Part shown: in pieces, positions 44,354 through 61,438 of the stretch
Layout: each line of letters opens with the position of its first letter
How positions within the stretch are numbered: position 1 is the stretch's first letter
Origin: Xiphias gladius
Taxonomy: Eukaryota; Chordata; Actinopteri; Istiophoriformes; Xiphiidae
Length of the DNA: 64,000 nt
Assembly: GCF_016859285.1 (NCBI RefSeq)
Contig: NC_053402.1
Coordinates: forward strand, 1,612,503-1,676,502
Direction of reading: 5' to 3'
The notes under the pieces: model-generated
Seen by the model: the letters and a program-made list of their open reading frames with translations, nothing else
What the model was told of the DNA's origin: nothing
Database searches by the model: none
Position numbers and translations under genes: made by a program

Positions 44354-46851
44354 GTTAACAGGATAGTACCTGCCCCTGCTGCACTTGTACTTTTTTCACG
44401 GGAGCTGTAGTTTTTTCTGTGTTCACAAAGTAATCAATGATTAACTTTGTTAAAATCACAAAGGTTTCAGTTTCTTCTAGCAACTGCTGTAGTGGATGTC
44501 GATTACAGAGCTTATAGCTAGCCCGGATGTGAAATCTGGACTTCATCACTACAGCGTGTTGAGACCATGTCACTTACAAATGAAATACATCTTTAATATT
44601 AGTTCTGTCAGCAATTGCAGGCATTTACATTCATTCACAATTGAATTTCACACTTCAATGACGTGAGCTGCTCCAGCAAAAACAAACCGGGCACGTAAGG
44701 ATAGCGGCGCTGGGGAAGGCGTGTGAGACGCTCCGGACATAGACCCGGTGGACATTGCTACACCAGCTAGAATGGCTGGTCTCCAGAAACGGCAGAGGAG
44801 CCAGAACGCAGTGCAGCTATATCTGGTGGACGGTGGCCTTCAGAAATGCTTTGGTGAAACTGTAAAATGATCTACAGTGTGGTGGGTACAGCACCCTTAG
44901 AAAAAAAGTCACATTCGGAAATCCACATAGATTCACAGCACACATGACTTTTGGACAACTGGTAGTTATCGTATTTTATTTATTTCAAATAGATGTCCAA
45001 CTATTGTTTTCAAGTTCTAAAATTATCTTGTCATGCACAAGAATTTATTTCATGTCTTTTTGTATTCATCATATTTTCAGATATAGTCTTTTTTTTCAAA
45101 CATTTTAAAATTTTGTTTATGTCAATGCACAGAGTGAGACGAGAATTGAACTGTGACATGGAAAATTTGAAATCAGATACTGTACAAATGGACTTTTACA
45201 GAATCTCTTTGTTAAAACACTAAGTTAACTGGCATAAAATTGAGGGACAACTACTTTTGATTACTAATTGTTTTTGTCAATTATGATGTAAAAGTGCTAA
45301 AATCTCCTTTTTTGTTGTAAATCAAATATTGGGACTGTTTTTCAGACAAAACAAGACACCTGAAGATGTCAGACGGCTCTGTGAACTTGCGATGGTCATT
45401 TTTCACTTCTTTCTGACATTTTCACGACTTACAAGTTAATCAATTATTTAGAAACAGGCATTGGGCTGTATGATGCATGAAGAGGAATAAACTGAAAGTG
45501 GATGAGTATAAAAGACAGTGAAGAGCCACACAATGATGGGTCTTTTTCCCCACCTGATGCTCGTGTTCACTCACGGCTCTTTAGGAAACTGTCGTTTGCG
45601 GTCTCAGTTTACATCCTCATGCACATGGGCCTATCCGTGTCGAGTAGGGGATGCTCTTTCTTGTTGTGACTGTCAGTCTGAGGGTCCAGGTTGGGAAGTT
45701 GCGAGAGGTGAATGCATTGGTGATGGCATGGCAGAGGGGTTCAGGTGGTGGCCTGGCTTCTCTCCATGGCCCTGTTGCTTTCCATCTGTAAGCAGAGAGG
45801 CCACAGATGTCCAAGTAGACCAGACACGCACATACGGTTCGGAAAATGACTTTGTAAGCGGAAAAACCTGTGATTCATACTTTACCTGGAGTAGCAGATG
45901 CTATATTTATATATACAGTATGTAATAGAGTGCATGCCAGTTAAGTGTTTGTCACCCCCACTGTACATGTCAGTCATATTCCTGAGATTTGTGACTTTGT
46001 CTTTTTTGTCTTGACCCCTGGTCCTATAATGTCCTCAGATGATTTGGCCTCTTTTAAACTTTTCAAACATTATGGTTGACCATTGTCCGTCCTGTCCTTG
46101 TGTTCGGTGCTCAACAGTTAATGTTCTCTGAGCTCACTTCTTCATGGTTGAACTCAAACCAGGTTCAAATGCTCTACAGGCCAGTATTTACTGGTACTCG
46201 GGTTTATGAAGTGGTTTGTCTCACTTCAGTCTGAATGCTTTCCTCAACACCCTCTCGATGAGATGTCTGTTCTGTTGTCATCTGTAAGTAGTTCATTGCT
46301 TTCTGAAGAACTGGACAGAAGCCTTTACAGGTTTCTATACACCATCTAATGGTAGTAGAGAGGAAGTACATTATGGAGACGCAAAAAAGCTGTTCAGGTA
46401 AAACACTGGTGTTAATATTCATATATCAAGTAGGAAGATTGGACCATCCGTTTAGAAAGTAATTTTATGGACGAGCAGAACTAAAGCCCATTTTCAAAAG
46501 TGCTTCTGTACAATATGGCATTTTACCCGTTAAACAGCAACCATGTGGACATGTAGAGCACTACACAAGAATCACAGTACATATTAGCAATACATGTCAA
46601 TACAACTAGGTTTCCATGCTTCATTCACATTTTTCCCCACAAAACCTCAAGTCTGTAACGGTTTTTTTTAAACTTACAAAAGAAATTTGTTCAAATATTA
46701 CTTATTGTAATTAAGCCTCAAATTCTCCCAAAAACAGTTTCACATCCATATACTACAACAGTAGATCATAGTTCAGCTACATTCCCTTCAAAATATTTTT
46801 TCCTCTTCATAAAAGAAGACACAAAGACGCGTAGCTTGATTAACAACAGTT
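44354..46851. other. Spacer between VWC gene and rpl23
   Basis: AT-rich sequence with an inverted relative of the 28918-29440 repeat at 45320-45460 and a GC-richer patch at 44690-44850. An AATAAA at about 45487 might end the VWC transcript but would imply a 3.4-kb 3' UTR containing the hAT element. No gene was recognised. Confidence 0.4.
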
Positions 46852-46857
46852 TTTATT
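46852..46857 (-). terminator. rpl23: rpl23 polyadenylation signal
   Basis: AATAAA on the minus strand (TTTATT on the plus) begins 28 nt after the rpl23 stop codon, giving the very short 3' UTR typical of ribosomal protein genes. Confidence 0.85.
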
Positions 46858-46885
46858 GAAAATGAACAGAGGTGCGGGGTCCAGC

Positions 46886-51641
<4,756 letters not shown>

Positions 51642-51695
51642 TGCTGCAGCAGAGAAAGAGGAAGGCGGAGAAAGGAATTGTGGGATATAAAGTTG
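51642..51695 (-). promoter_or_regulatory. rpl23: rpl23 core promoter and 5'-TOP leader
   Basis: On the minus strand a TATA-like CTTTATATCC (about 51683-51692) is followed by a pyrimidine tract (CCTTTCTCCGCCTTCCTCTT, about 51656-51675) and a short leader to the ATG at 51641. Ribosomal protein genes start transcription at a C inside such a tract (TOP motif), which places the mRNA under mTOR/LARP1 translational control; this is inferred from the motif. Confidence 0.7.
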
Positions 51696-52989
51696 AACGG
51701 AACTCAATCCGGGTCATGACGCAGAGACGCGCTGCGTCCAGTGACTATCGGAAACATCGAAAACCCGGAGTTCGCATTTTTACTTTATTTTTGCGATGCC
51801 CTCGTACAGATTTTTTGTGAAAAATAATTACGACATCATAACATGGTCTCTTATTTTCCCTCTTCCCGTATTTCAGTTACTCAGTGACGAATCCAAACTA
51901 CACTGACACAACGTTGTCTTCAAACAATGTGGTTTTTCAATGTTTTCATGTAGACATCATCCCTGTTGCCTTAAGGGCCTGCTGGGAACTTTGCATTTCA
52001 GGAAGAGGACTTTTCAAAATAGTGGAAAACTATGTAGGGAGGATTCACCAGTTATGTTTTCTGAAGTTGAAAATCGACCGAGGATCTGAAGTTTTAGAAT
52101 CGTGAATTATTTTTCACACATTATTATTTACTTCTTTCACTTTACAGGCTGTTGATGTAAATTATTGGTATCAAGGAATTCGGCCACTAGCGACGCCATT
52201 TTTTTTTCTGAAAAGGCCGAAATGTAGGTGATGGTGCGCTTCAATGCCAACAACAACGCCACTACTGCAATTATTGTGAGACATTGCATTTTTAAAAAAA
52301 TCTTTAAAACTCCTTGTAAAAATAAACCCGAAAGGACACAAAAATATTTATATTATTCATAAAATTATATCATTTTAATTTGGACCTTTACCTATAATAA
52401 CAATGTCCCAGCAGCTCTGATGGGACCGAAGCATCCTGAGGACGGTTTCTATGTCCCAGATGTTTTACTCAATAAACCTGGAATCTGAGTCAGACAGCAC
52501 AAACCCTGAAGAGTATTTTCACGTAGATCTGACTGATCCTGTCGTCGTGGAGAACAATTTGAAATGATAAATGAAGATACCGCGACTCTGCGGCGTGCGT
52601 AAAATGCGCCAAGCTACACTCTCGATTAGTAGATGCACGTACTGATCCTGCTTCTGCCTGGAAAACCTGAAATATGGTTGGAGTGAAAATCAAAAATACC
52701 TAATAAGAGTTTTTAATCAGTGAGCTTGTAATGTAGATTTTAGGTCCAAATGTTGCCAAAGCCCGCAAGGAGCCGTTCATGCTAAGACTTAGACCAAATT
52801 TCTAGCAAAAAAGTCTGACCGAGGACGCAGTCAGAGCTGGACAGTTTGTCATAGTTAGATATGAACTTGATCTCAGGTCTTTTACAGCTTGTTTGGATGA
52901 AACTTTAGATCACAGAGGTGAGATGTGACTGTAAAAACAGATGTTCACAAAATGGACGTCAAGGATTCCATAGTTGCTATGTTTGTATC
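51696..52989. other. Spacer upstream of rpl23
   Basis: AT-rich spacer. There are short open frames without resemblance to known families, and no tRNA or transposon ends. Confidence 0.4.
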
Positions 52990-54230
52990 CAGGTGCATCA
53001 TCATCCTCTACCTGCACATTGTGGCTGAAGGCTGCAGTCACACCCACTACCTCCAGCTTCTGCAGGGAACCTGCAGCATCATCCACCTGCAGATTCTCGC
53101 AGACGGCTGGGACCAAAACCTTCACCGACAGCATGTACCAGACATCTGCAGTCCCCGCCTCCACCTGCAGATTGTGGTAGAAAGCTGAGCTGTGACCTGA
53201 CCCTCATGCCTTGCCTTGCCGACGACATCCCACCTGGGCGTGCCTCCTTTTGCAGATTTTGCAATGCAAAGCCCCAGCCACCCCCCATTGCCCAGCACCA
53301 GCAACCTGCAGCTCTGACTATTTTGGCAAGGCAGACAGCTGAGGCCACAACTAATTACAGTCCAGTAAAATCCTGATCTCCACCTCCTCCCTCCTCCCCC
53401 TGTCAGTGCAGCTGTAGCCTCCTACACCTGCAGCAGCACAGCCAGCTGAGAGCCCCCAGCACCTCCACCCTCCACCAGAAATCTGAAATCTGCAGTCCAC
53501 CCTCAGATTCATATTGATTCATCACGTATACCCAAGCTTCAACCTCCAGCCTGTGCCAGCAACCTGCAGCTCCCTCCACCTGCAGATTCTGGAAGACAGC
53601 TGAGGTCAGACCCTCCACTGACAGCCTCTGCCAGAAACCTGCAGCTTCCTCCACCTGCAGAATCTGACAGAAAGCTGAGTCCAGAAACTCCACCTACAGC
53701 CTCTACCAGCAAAGTACTGCTTCCTCCACTTGTGGATTGTAGCAGATAACGGAGGGTAGAATCTTCACTTGCAGCCTCTGCCTACAAACTACAGCTCCAA
53801 CCTCCACTTGCAGAATCTGGCAGACAGCTGAGGCCCAAACCTCCACCCCCACCATCCTCTGCTAGACAGTTAACAAGCCACACTGCACCTGCAACTTCTG
53901 CTGCCACCAGCTTCTTCCAGCCTTAAACAGATCCAACATCTTTTTGAAGCCCACATTCAACCAACGCTTGCAGCCTCCACCAGTAACCCGGAGCCCCAAC
54001 CTCCACCTACAAATGGTTGTTAGTTATGTACAACCCACCTGCAGCCCCCGTCACTCAGCTGTGGTCAGCCTCACACCTGGAACTTCTGTTAGCCAGCTGC
54101 ATCCTCAGCCACCGCCTCCAGCCTCCAGCCTCCACCACACAGTTCCAACCCACACTCCAACTCCAGAAAACCTGCATCTTAACCCTCCCTCTGGCACTAA
54201 CAGTCAGATTCAGCCCCACGCTTCACCCGA
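52990..54230. repeat. Degenerate tandem repeat, ~75-bp period
   Basis: A diverged unit recurs with landmarks 'CCTCCACCTGCAGATTCTG', 'GACAGCTGAGG', 'CCTCCAC-TGCAGCCTCTGCCAG' and 'AACCTGCAGCT'. Unit starts (the CACCTGCAGATT/AAT motif) are seen near 53087, 53162, 53580, 53655 and 53805. Neighbouring starts are about 75 bp apart or small multiples of that. The unit is rich in PstI-type CTGCAG. Divergence increases towards both ends, and after about 54060 only CCTCCAGCCTCCA fragments remain. Confidence 0.8.
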
Positions 54231-54536
54231 GATTGTTGCCTCTTCCTGCAAACCTCAAAAACATGACGCAGCTCCACTTCCAGCCTATAGTCTACACGCA
54301 CCCAACGTCACGGCAGCCGCAGCCACGGCATGATCAGTGAGTATAAAGGTCTACATACTTAAAATATTCAATGAAGACAGGAACAAGTTATCTTTATTTT
54401 TCCCAAACTTCATTCCTGTTGTTTTCTTCCCCAGGCCCCTTTCCAACATTGTCCAAAAGCATTTTCAGTCCTTTATTTGGTTCCGTTTTGTCTCATCGCA
54501 GGCAAACAGCAGTTGGTCGACCAATGATTATCCCAG

Positions 54537-54644
54537 AAGCATCAACAGTCTCTGTGTGAGCTGCCAAATATGGTGAAGTCCAAGCTGTGTAACCTGCATG
54601 ACAGGTCCAACGAAGAGGTCCTACTACACCATGAAGCAGCAGAG
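54537..54644 (+). other. Possible exon of unknown gene
   Basis: ATCCCAG|AAG at 54536/54537 and AGAG|GTATGT at 54644/54645 bound 108 nt that are open for 36 codons, including ELPNMVKSKLCNLHDRSNEE. Phase 0 at both ends is compatible with the candidate exon at 55949. I recognise no family. A chance frame is a real possibility. Confidence 0.25.
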
Positions 54645-55948
54645 GTATGTCACACATTAGTGTTTTTGATGCATTTTAACTAACTAGACAACATTTTAAT
54701 GCATTTTAGAAATGATCAATCCTAGTCTGAGGCATATTAATGCTTATTTTTCCCTCCTTCCCCCAGGCGATATATGCAGCAGCCGTGACCCCTCATCTGC
54801 TTCTGCTTCATCTTATTCCTCAACCCCATCCTCTAAAAACACCAACGACTTCTGTTCCTCTCCCCAACGGAGCGCTCCCCTTCACCCTAAATTGAAGCCC
54901 GTCCCAAGTATTACCCTAGATTATTGTGTTTTCAACAAATGCTTTAAAAATAGATTTTGATGATCCTCATACAAGCCCCCACGGCACCTTTTGTGTGATA
55001 TGTGATGTTACATTTTTGTGTATTATATGGTGAAACAATGCTCTGGTGTCTTTTACATGGAAATTTATTTTGGAATGTACAACACTAAAGCACAAAACCA
55101 AGTGACAGGATGGGGGCCTTAAACCGGGTACCCCTTAATTACCTGCCCTTGAAGAGGGCCCCTGTGTCAAAATATGTTTTTAAGACTTGCTTCAATTTTG
55201 TTCTTACATGTTTCATAGACCTAGATTCATGAGTTTAACGTGTTATATAATTGCACATTGTACACAGTGCACAGACAGTGTGAGGTATGGGGTTCATAGG
55301 GGCCCAGCACCTGACTGTTGGCCTGGGCCCCAAAGCAGGTTAATGAAACCCTGTTTATTGTAACAGTTTTGGGAACAATTGTCTGAAAACATCAATACTG
55401 GAGAGTAAACCAGCGCATTGACTCAAGTACTATACTTAAGTCAAGTCTGGAGGTACTCAACTTGCTTAAGTTTATTCATTCTATTATCTGCTCCTTCATT
55501 ACTTTTGCTCCACTACATTTCAGGAGTCAGTGTTTTACTTTTGTACTCCGTGACTTTTATTTGACACTTACAGTTACACTTTTATTTGATCGTTAAAGTT
55601 TGAGGCCCAGACATTTGATCAACTTATAAACTATGATTGATTTTTAAGATTATTGACCCATCAGTATGTCAGGCAGTTAAAATGAGCTCCAACCTTACGG
55701 ACTACAACATTGATGTTTGTCTAATACATTTACGCATCAATACTGTGTAACCCATAATTTAACATTTCATAATATAAATCAGACAACGGCCCCTCAGTTG
55801 CATAATGACTACTTTTACTTTGGATGCTTTAAATACATTTTGCTGATAGTAATTCTGTACTTCTTCTCAAATGAAACTTTAAATTGAGAACTTGCTTTTA
55901 CTGAACTTGTAGAGCCCCATTCCAACATGTGTGTGTGTTTTGTTGCAG

Positions 55949-56000
55949 TGTGACGTGCCCATCCACCTGACAGACCACAACTACTGGATGAGGAAGAGAA
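55949..56000 (+). other. Possible exon cut by the assembly gap
   Basis: A strong acceptor (GTGTGTGTTTTGTTGCAG) precedes CDVPIHLTDHNYWMRKR, which runs into the N block. The composition (Cys, His, Trp, Arg/Lys) looks protein-like. The CDVPIHL start loosely recalls the cysteine-rich tail of piggyBac-type transposases, but the expected second cysteine is not visible. Identity is unresolved. Confidence 0.35.
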
Positions 56001-56500
56001 NNNNNNNNNNNNNNNNNNNNNNNNNNNNNNNNNNNNNNNNNNNNNNNNNNNNNNNNNNNNNNNNNNNNNNNNNNNNNNNNNNNNNNNNNNNNNNNNNNNN
56101 NNNNNNNNNNNNNNNNNNNNNNNNNNNNNNNNNNNNNNNNNNNNNNNNNNNNNNNNNNNNNNNNNNNNNNNNNNNNNNNNNNNNNNNNNNNNNNNNNNNN
56201 NNNNNNNNNNNNNNNNNNNNNNNNNNNNNNNNNNNNNNNNNNNNNNNNNNNNNNNNNNNNNNNNNNNNNNNNNNNNNNNNNNNNNNNNNNNNNNNNNNNN
56301 NNNNNNNNNNNNNNNNNNNNNNNNNNNNNNNNNNNNNNNNNNNNNNNNNNNNNNNNNNNNNNNNNNNNNNNNNNNNNNNNNNNNNNNNNNNNNNNNNNNN
56401 NNNNNNNNNNNNNNNNNNNNNNNNNNNNNNNNNNNNNNNNNNNNNNNNNNNNNNNNNNNNNNNNNNNNNNNNNNNNNNNNNNNNNNNNNNNNNNNNNNNN
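56001..56500. other. Assembly gap (500 N)
   Basis: Exactly 500 unspecified bases, a conventional placeholder, so the true gap length is unknown. Confidence 1.
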
Positions 56501-59492
56501 AAGACCAAGCAAATGAACAATGAAAAAATGACCAGGTGAACAGTTTGCACGAAGGAGCAAAACTATTTTCATTTGTTACATCATATAGTGCTCACTATAG
56601 CAGCTCAATACTGCTCTCCTCACTGTGACACACGTGGAGTTAAATATTTAGGTTAACTCAGTAGACGTGAGATTAATTTACAACACTGGTGGAGTAACGT
56701 TGTTAGCTCAGGTTCAGGCCAGTTCACGATGACGGAGAAGAATGAACTGAGTTTCCCCGTTTTAAGTCAGTGGGTTACTTTCAGTAAGTAGGTGTTTTTT
56801 TTTCTAAAGAACATTGCAAAGTTTAATACATATTTCTATTTTTTCTAAAAACTATTTGGAAATTATTCTAACATATCAGTAAAATCTGATTTCTTGCATT
56901 TCAGTGTTTTTAATAGGCTACGAAACAGTGAATGACTTGACACCCTGTAGAGATTTTCAGCACAATAGTTATATTTACACTGTGTTTGTCACCGAAACAC
57001 ACTGTGTGTATCTCTGAGGTTTAACAAACACGTTGAATGCATTTCCTTGGCCATAAAATATTTGCAAAGCTGATTTTTGATACATTAAATCCTACGTTGT
57101 TTACATCCGTGTTTGCTTGCTAGAAGGCCTCTTCTTCACTGGCTTTGTTCCCTGTGTTTGTTGGCACGACTGCCACCAACTCTCAGTGCAACAGCGTGAA
57201 ACCATCGGCAGGATCTGAACTGCACCGGCCAAGTGACCGTGTGCATGTACGGGGACTCACTCGTAAAAGCATTGCTCCACAGCGTTACCAGTGGTCAAAA
57301 ACTCCACAGAGTACATTTAAGGTGATTTGTGAGTGGCCACTAAACAAAGAAACAAGTTACATGCAGAAAGAAACAGAATTGTCTGAAAAACAGAATGAAC
57401 ACAACAGAACTTTTGTAGTCATTGTTTCCATTTCTCCAGCTCCTGTTGTTGAAACTGAAAGGTTAAGATCTGGCACATATTATTGGCTATTGGCCCATGT
57501 CAGTGTTCATGTGGGTTGTATCCATTTACTAGATATTCACAAATACTTGACATGACTTTTGACCACTTCACAAATCTACTGTTTCAGATTTTTCAACAAA
57601 ATAACTCAACATCTTCTGTGCTATGGCCGGAGACGCTGCTCAGAAGCACTGGACGGAGGGATAAACTGTTGCTCATCAAGAGATAGTTCCAAAATATAAC
57701 TCCCCTAAATCAACAAATTGTAAGCTTACGTGTTTTTGTGTGTACAGATTAAAACAACAAGATACACGCTAAGTACTGAGCTTTAGAGGTGTATTTTTGA
57801 ACTTTGGTCAGAGCCAGGCTAAACACCCCGCTGGGTCTTTATGCTAAACGAATTCCTTGTGCACGCTACAGGATTTTCAAATCTCTACCTATTTTAAAAC
57901 GCAGCAGACCAAAGACATAACAGATTAAACCGATTTTTTACAAGCTAACGTTGTTGTTATTAGTACACAGGTGGAGGGGAGACTGAAACCTGTGATTTTC
58001 AGAAATGTAGTCATTTCTATACATTCTCTGACCTTCCACTGCTATGGAGATGCCTTTCCATATTATTATTACTGTGCTCTGGGCTTGTACGAAGGTTACT
58101 GTACGAGTACACAACATCCGGATGGTGACACTCCCCGATCCGCTCACTCTTAATGGCTCAATTTGTGTGAAAATTTCTATTAAATTCATGGGACCTTGCC
58201 AAATCCTATAGCTCTACTCCAAATACTTTTTATTTATGATTTTATGAAGTTTGGCCTTCGGAGCTAAATTTCAACATTTCTGCGATTCTCTGTATGTTTA
58301 CTCTCAGCCTCACCAATTGCTTATTTTTCACTGGACTTGAAATTTGTGCTAAAACGTCCAAGAAAGCCTCAGGATAATTTGCAACATTTATTCATGTAAT
58401 AGTTGTCGCTGAATGTTTTACAGTAATCAAATTATTAAAAATGTTTTTTACCCAAACAAAAATATCTCCACTAGATTTCACTTTCTTGCAACCAAATTTT
58501 CATTCTGTGTAGAATCACTGAAGTTGTATCACATCTAGAAGTTATTTGGTCCTTCATGTGTGTGAGTGCCACAGATTTTGCTAAATATAGCTTTGAAGCT
58601 GAAAAACCCACTTCTTAAGATATTCTGACTGTATATTTTCCCAAGAAGAATTATTTCAATTTCCTTGAAAATTTTTTTATGGGAAAGTGCTAATATTCAT
58701 TGCAGATATATAAAAAATTGTTAAGTTATTATATTAACCTTTCAGTACATAATTTTTTGAAAATAGCTAATTGTTCATACTTGTCACTGGATGTCATATT
58801 ACATACAGAAACTGCATGACATGAACTGGGAAACGTTCTGAATTCTGGATGAGTTGGCACTGAATGATCCAATATGCAAGTTGTCTTTCATTTATAACAG
58901 TAGATTGGTTTGAAAAATCTGGTCAGCATTGCCATACAAAATCATGATTTCGATAATTAGAAAACAAACAGTGTTCACATGAATACCATAATTGAGCGGA
59001 TTTCAAATCTCAAAGCAACAAATGGCTGCCTGGAAGATGGCAACATGACATTCAAAATGCTACACATTACAGACTGCTTTGGCAAATGGTTTGTAGTAAA
59101 CATGCAAAACACAAGTATGGTCTTTTGTGCCACTCCTACACTCCTTATATCTGGCTTCTGTTTCAGTCTGGATCCTCAGTGACTATAAGTTATAATCAAT
59201 AATTGTAGAGCTGTATATCAAACAATTAGTAGTGTGTCTACAAGAAATTAAGTGAAATTAATATGCTTGTTTATTTATTCCCAAAATTTTTTCCAGTCCC
59301 CAAATGTCAGTGGCTTCAAATATGCAATGATACAACTTTGGTGGCACATGTAGTTTTGCAGTGACTGACAGATTTCCTCATAAATACAGTAGTGTTAGTG
59401 GACAGGAAGAACAACTGCTGTGGTTATGTAGATATACAGTACATTTGTGTGTGTGTGCGTGTCTGTCTGTGTGCGTGTGTCGGGGGGGGTGT
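56501..59492. other. Spacer downstream of rab11fip4
   Basis: AT-rich DNA containing a relative of the TTTATGCTAA repeat at about 57745-57850 and a short repeat-like piece at 57270-57310 ('ACAGCGTTACCAGTGGTCAA'). An open frame at 57145-57555 has no recognisable protein features. The rab11fip4 3' UTR must begin at 59492 and extend leftwards, but its end is not defined. Confidence 0.4.
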
Positions 59493-61398
59493 TTAACTCT
59501 TGATCTCCAGAATAGAGGGGTTATGGTCGAGAATGGCCAGAATGATTTTGTCCATGTACTGCCTCAGACGCAGGTTGATCTCCTCCTGCTCCTTCAAAGC
59601 ATCTACCAGCTGAGAGAGACAGAAAGACAGAAATGCATTAGAAGGGCAGTCATATCAAGAGTCAACAATACATCCGTCCACCAGCAGCAGGCTAACCTCG
59701 TCTCTGGATGCGTTGTCAATCTCGGCAGCCAGGCACTGAGCCTTGGTATGACAGGCAAACAGGTTCTTGGCCTCATACAGACTCAGACTGAGGATCTGAG
59801 CGTTCAGGTCGTCGTTCTGATCCCGCAGCTTATGGTTCTCCTACAGAAGCAAACGGAGAACATTTCCTGTGAGATGGGATTCTGGATGAAACTCTCTGCA
59901 GTTGTAGTGTGGCTAACACTCGGTACACTGCAGTACAGTATCAAACGGTTCTAAATATAACAGTGTAATATAAAACGTCTCCATCTCAAATTACCCAAAT
60001 TACTACTGACATATAGTGATGATATGGGTTACTGAATGCCCAGCTGTGTAAATACAACATATTTCATCCCTTATCCACTCTTGTCATCTGAGACACAAGC
60101 AACTACATCAACTTGCAGCGTGATTAATGTTGCACTTGCAAGATTAATCACGCTGATATATGGTATGACATCAGCTGATGTCACACTGTTGCAGGAGGCA
60201 AAGTTTTGTGGATTTTTTTGTTTTGTTTTAATTTGTAAACAAAATTTATCATGACTGCTGTCGGTTAATTTGGCCACAGATATTATATATATATTGTTAG
60301 TCAACTGTCACTGAACACATATGCTGCTGGACATTTGTCATATGCCACAACTCGTTAGTGCCCCTGTGGTAACTATTTACTAGCTACCTTGTTTTTAAAT
60401 GACCTCAAACATATCTTTCTGTACTGCAAGTTCTAGTGATTTATTGGCTGATATTTACACTCATACCAGTATATCTTTGATAAGCCAATATTGGCCAATA
60501 ATATCATTTATGTCTATAAACCGGCATATCTCCGTGTAGTTGATGTGTATTTTGCACTCTGTGTGTGGACACAAGTGGAAAGTAAACCAGTACAGAATGA
60601 CAAACTCTTGGGAATAACGGTCAACAAGTTAAGGTCCATAAAGGACAGAAGAACAAGTCTGAGTGTGTGTGCGGTGTGTGTGAACCTGTTTCAGTCTCCT
60701 GACTTCATGTTCCATTTCAATCTCCCTTGTCTTGGCATTATACTCAGATAGCCCCTTGCCCTTCCCGGGATGCTCCATCTCCAGCTTAAACAACTGCAGA
60801 TACTCCAGCTCCCGGCGCAGATCATCAATCAGCTGCAGGCAGGAGATTAGATTACATCAAACCCCTAAACATGGTCCTTGTAACTTATCTGTTACCTGGA
60901 GTGCTTTACCTCCTGCATGGCCTCTTTCTCCTTCTGGAACTCATGGCGGTTGTGCCAGAGCTTGTCCATTATCTTCCTGTAGAGGTCCATCTCATCTTTC
61001 AGCCTCAGACTAGTGTCCTCCAGCTTGTCTGTCATCCTCTGCTTCTCCTGCAGAGGAAATAGGGGCAGAAAACAATTGCTTGAAGTTGACAAGAAAATTC
61101 ACCAATCTCTGTCCTCTCACTTAAGAGTTTGGCCAACCTTGGGCTTTATTTAAGATGTGTCTGATTGTCTATGGTTTAATCACTTACACTTCATTACAAT
61201 ATTATTATCACTGATAAGAATGATGGCCAAACAACAAAAAATAACACCTGTGCTGTAATAAACTGGAATTATCCTTTCAGTGATCCACACTCACCTGGTC
61301 CAGTTTCTCTGTCTGAGACTTGAGTCGGCACACATTTAACTTCATCTCTCCATTTTCTTCTTCTAACTGCTGTACCCTGTGTATGCGCGCGTACACAC

Positions 61399-61438
<40 letters not shown>

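Noticed and set aside
54017-54340. Pro/Leu-rich plus-strand frames over the end of the tandem array
   Set aside because: They arise from the CCTCCA-rich repeat unit in several frames at once, which is what a minisatellite gives by chance.
55931-56572. Open frames of about 200 codons on both strands
   Set aside because: They are artefacts of the 500 unspecified bases; only the 52 nt before the gap carry information.
57145-57555. 136-codon plus-strand open frame
   Set aside because: Part of it matches a repeat phrase (GTTACCAGTGGTCAAAAACT), it has no conserved motif, and there are no splice-flanked partners.
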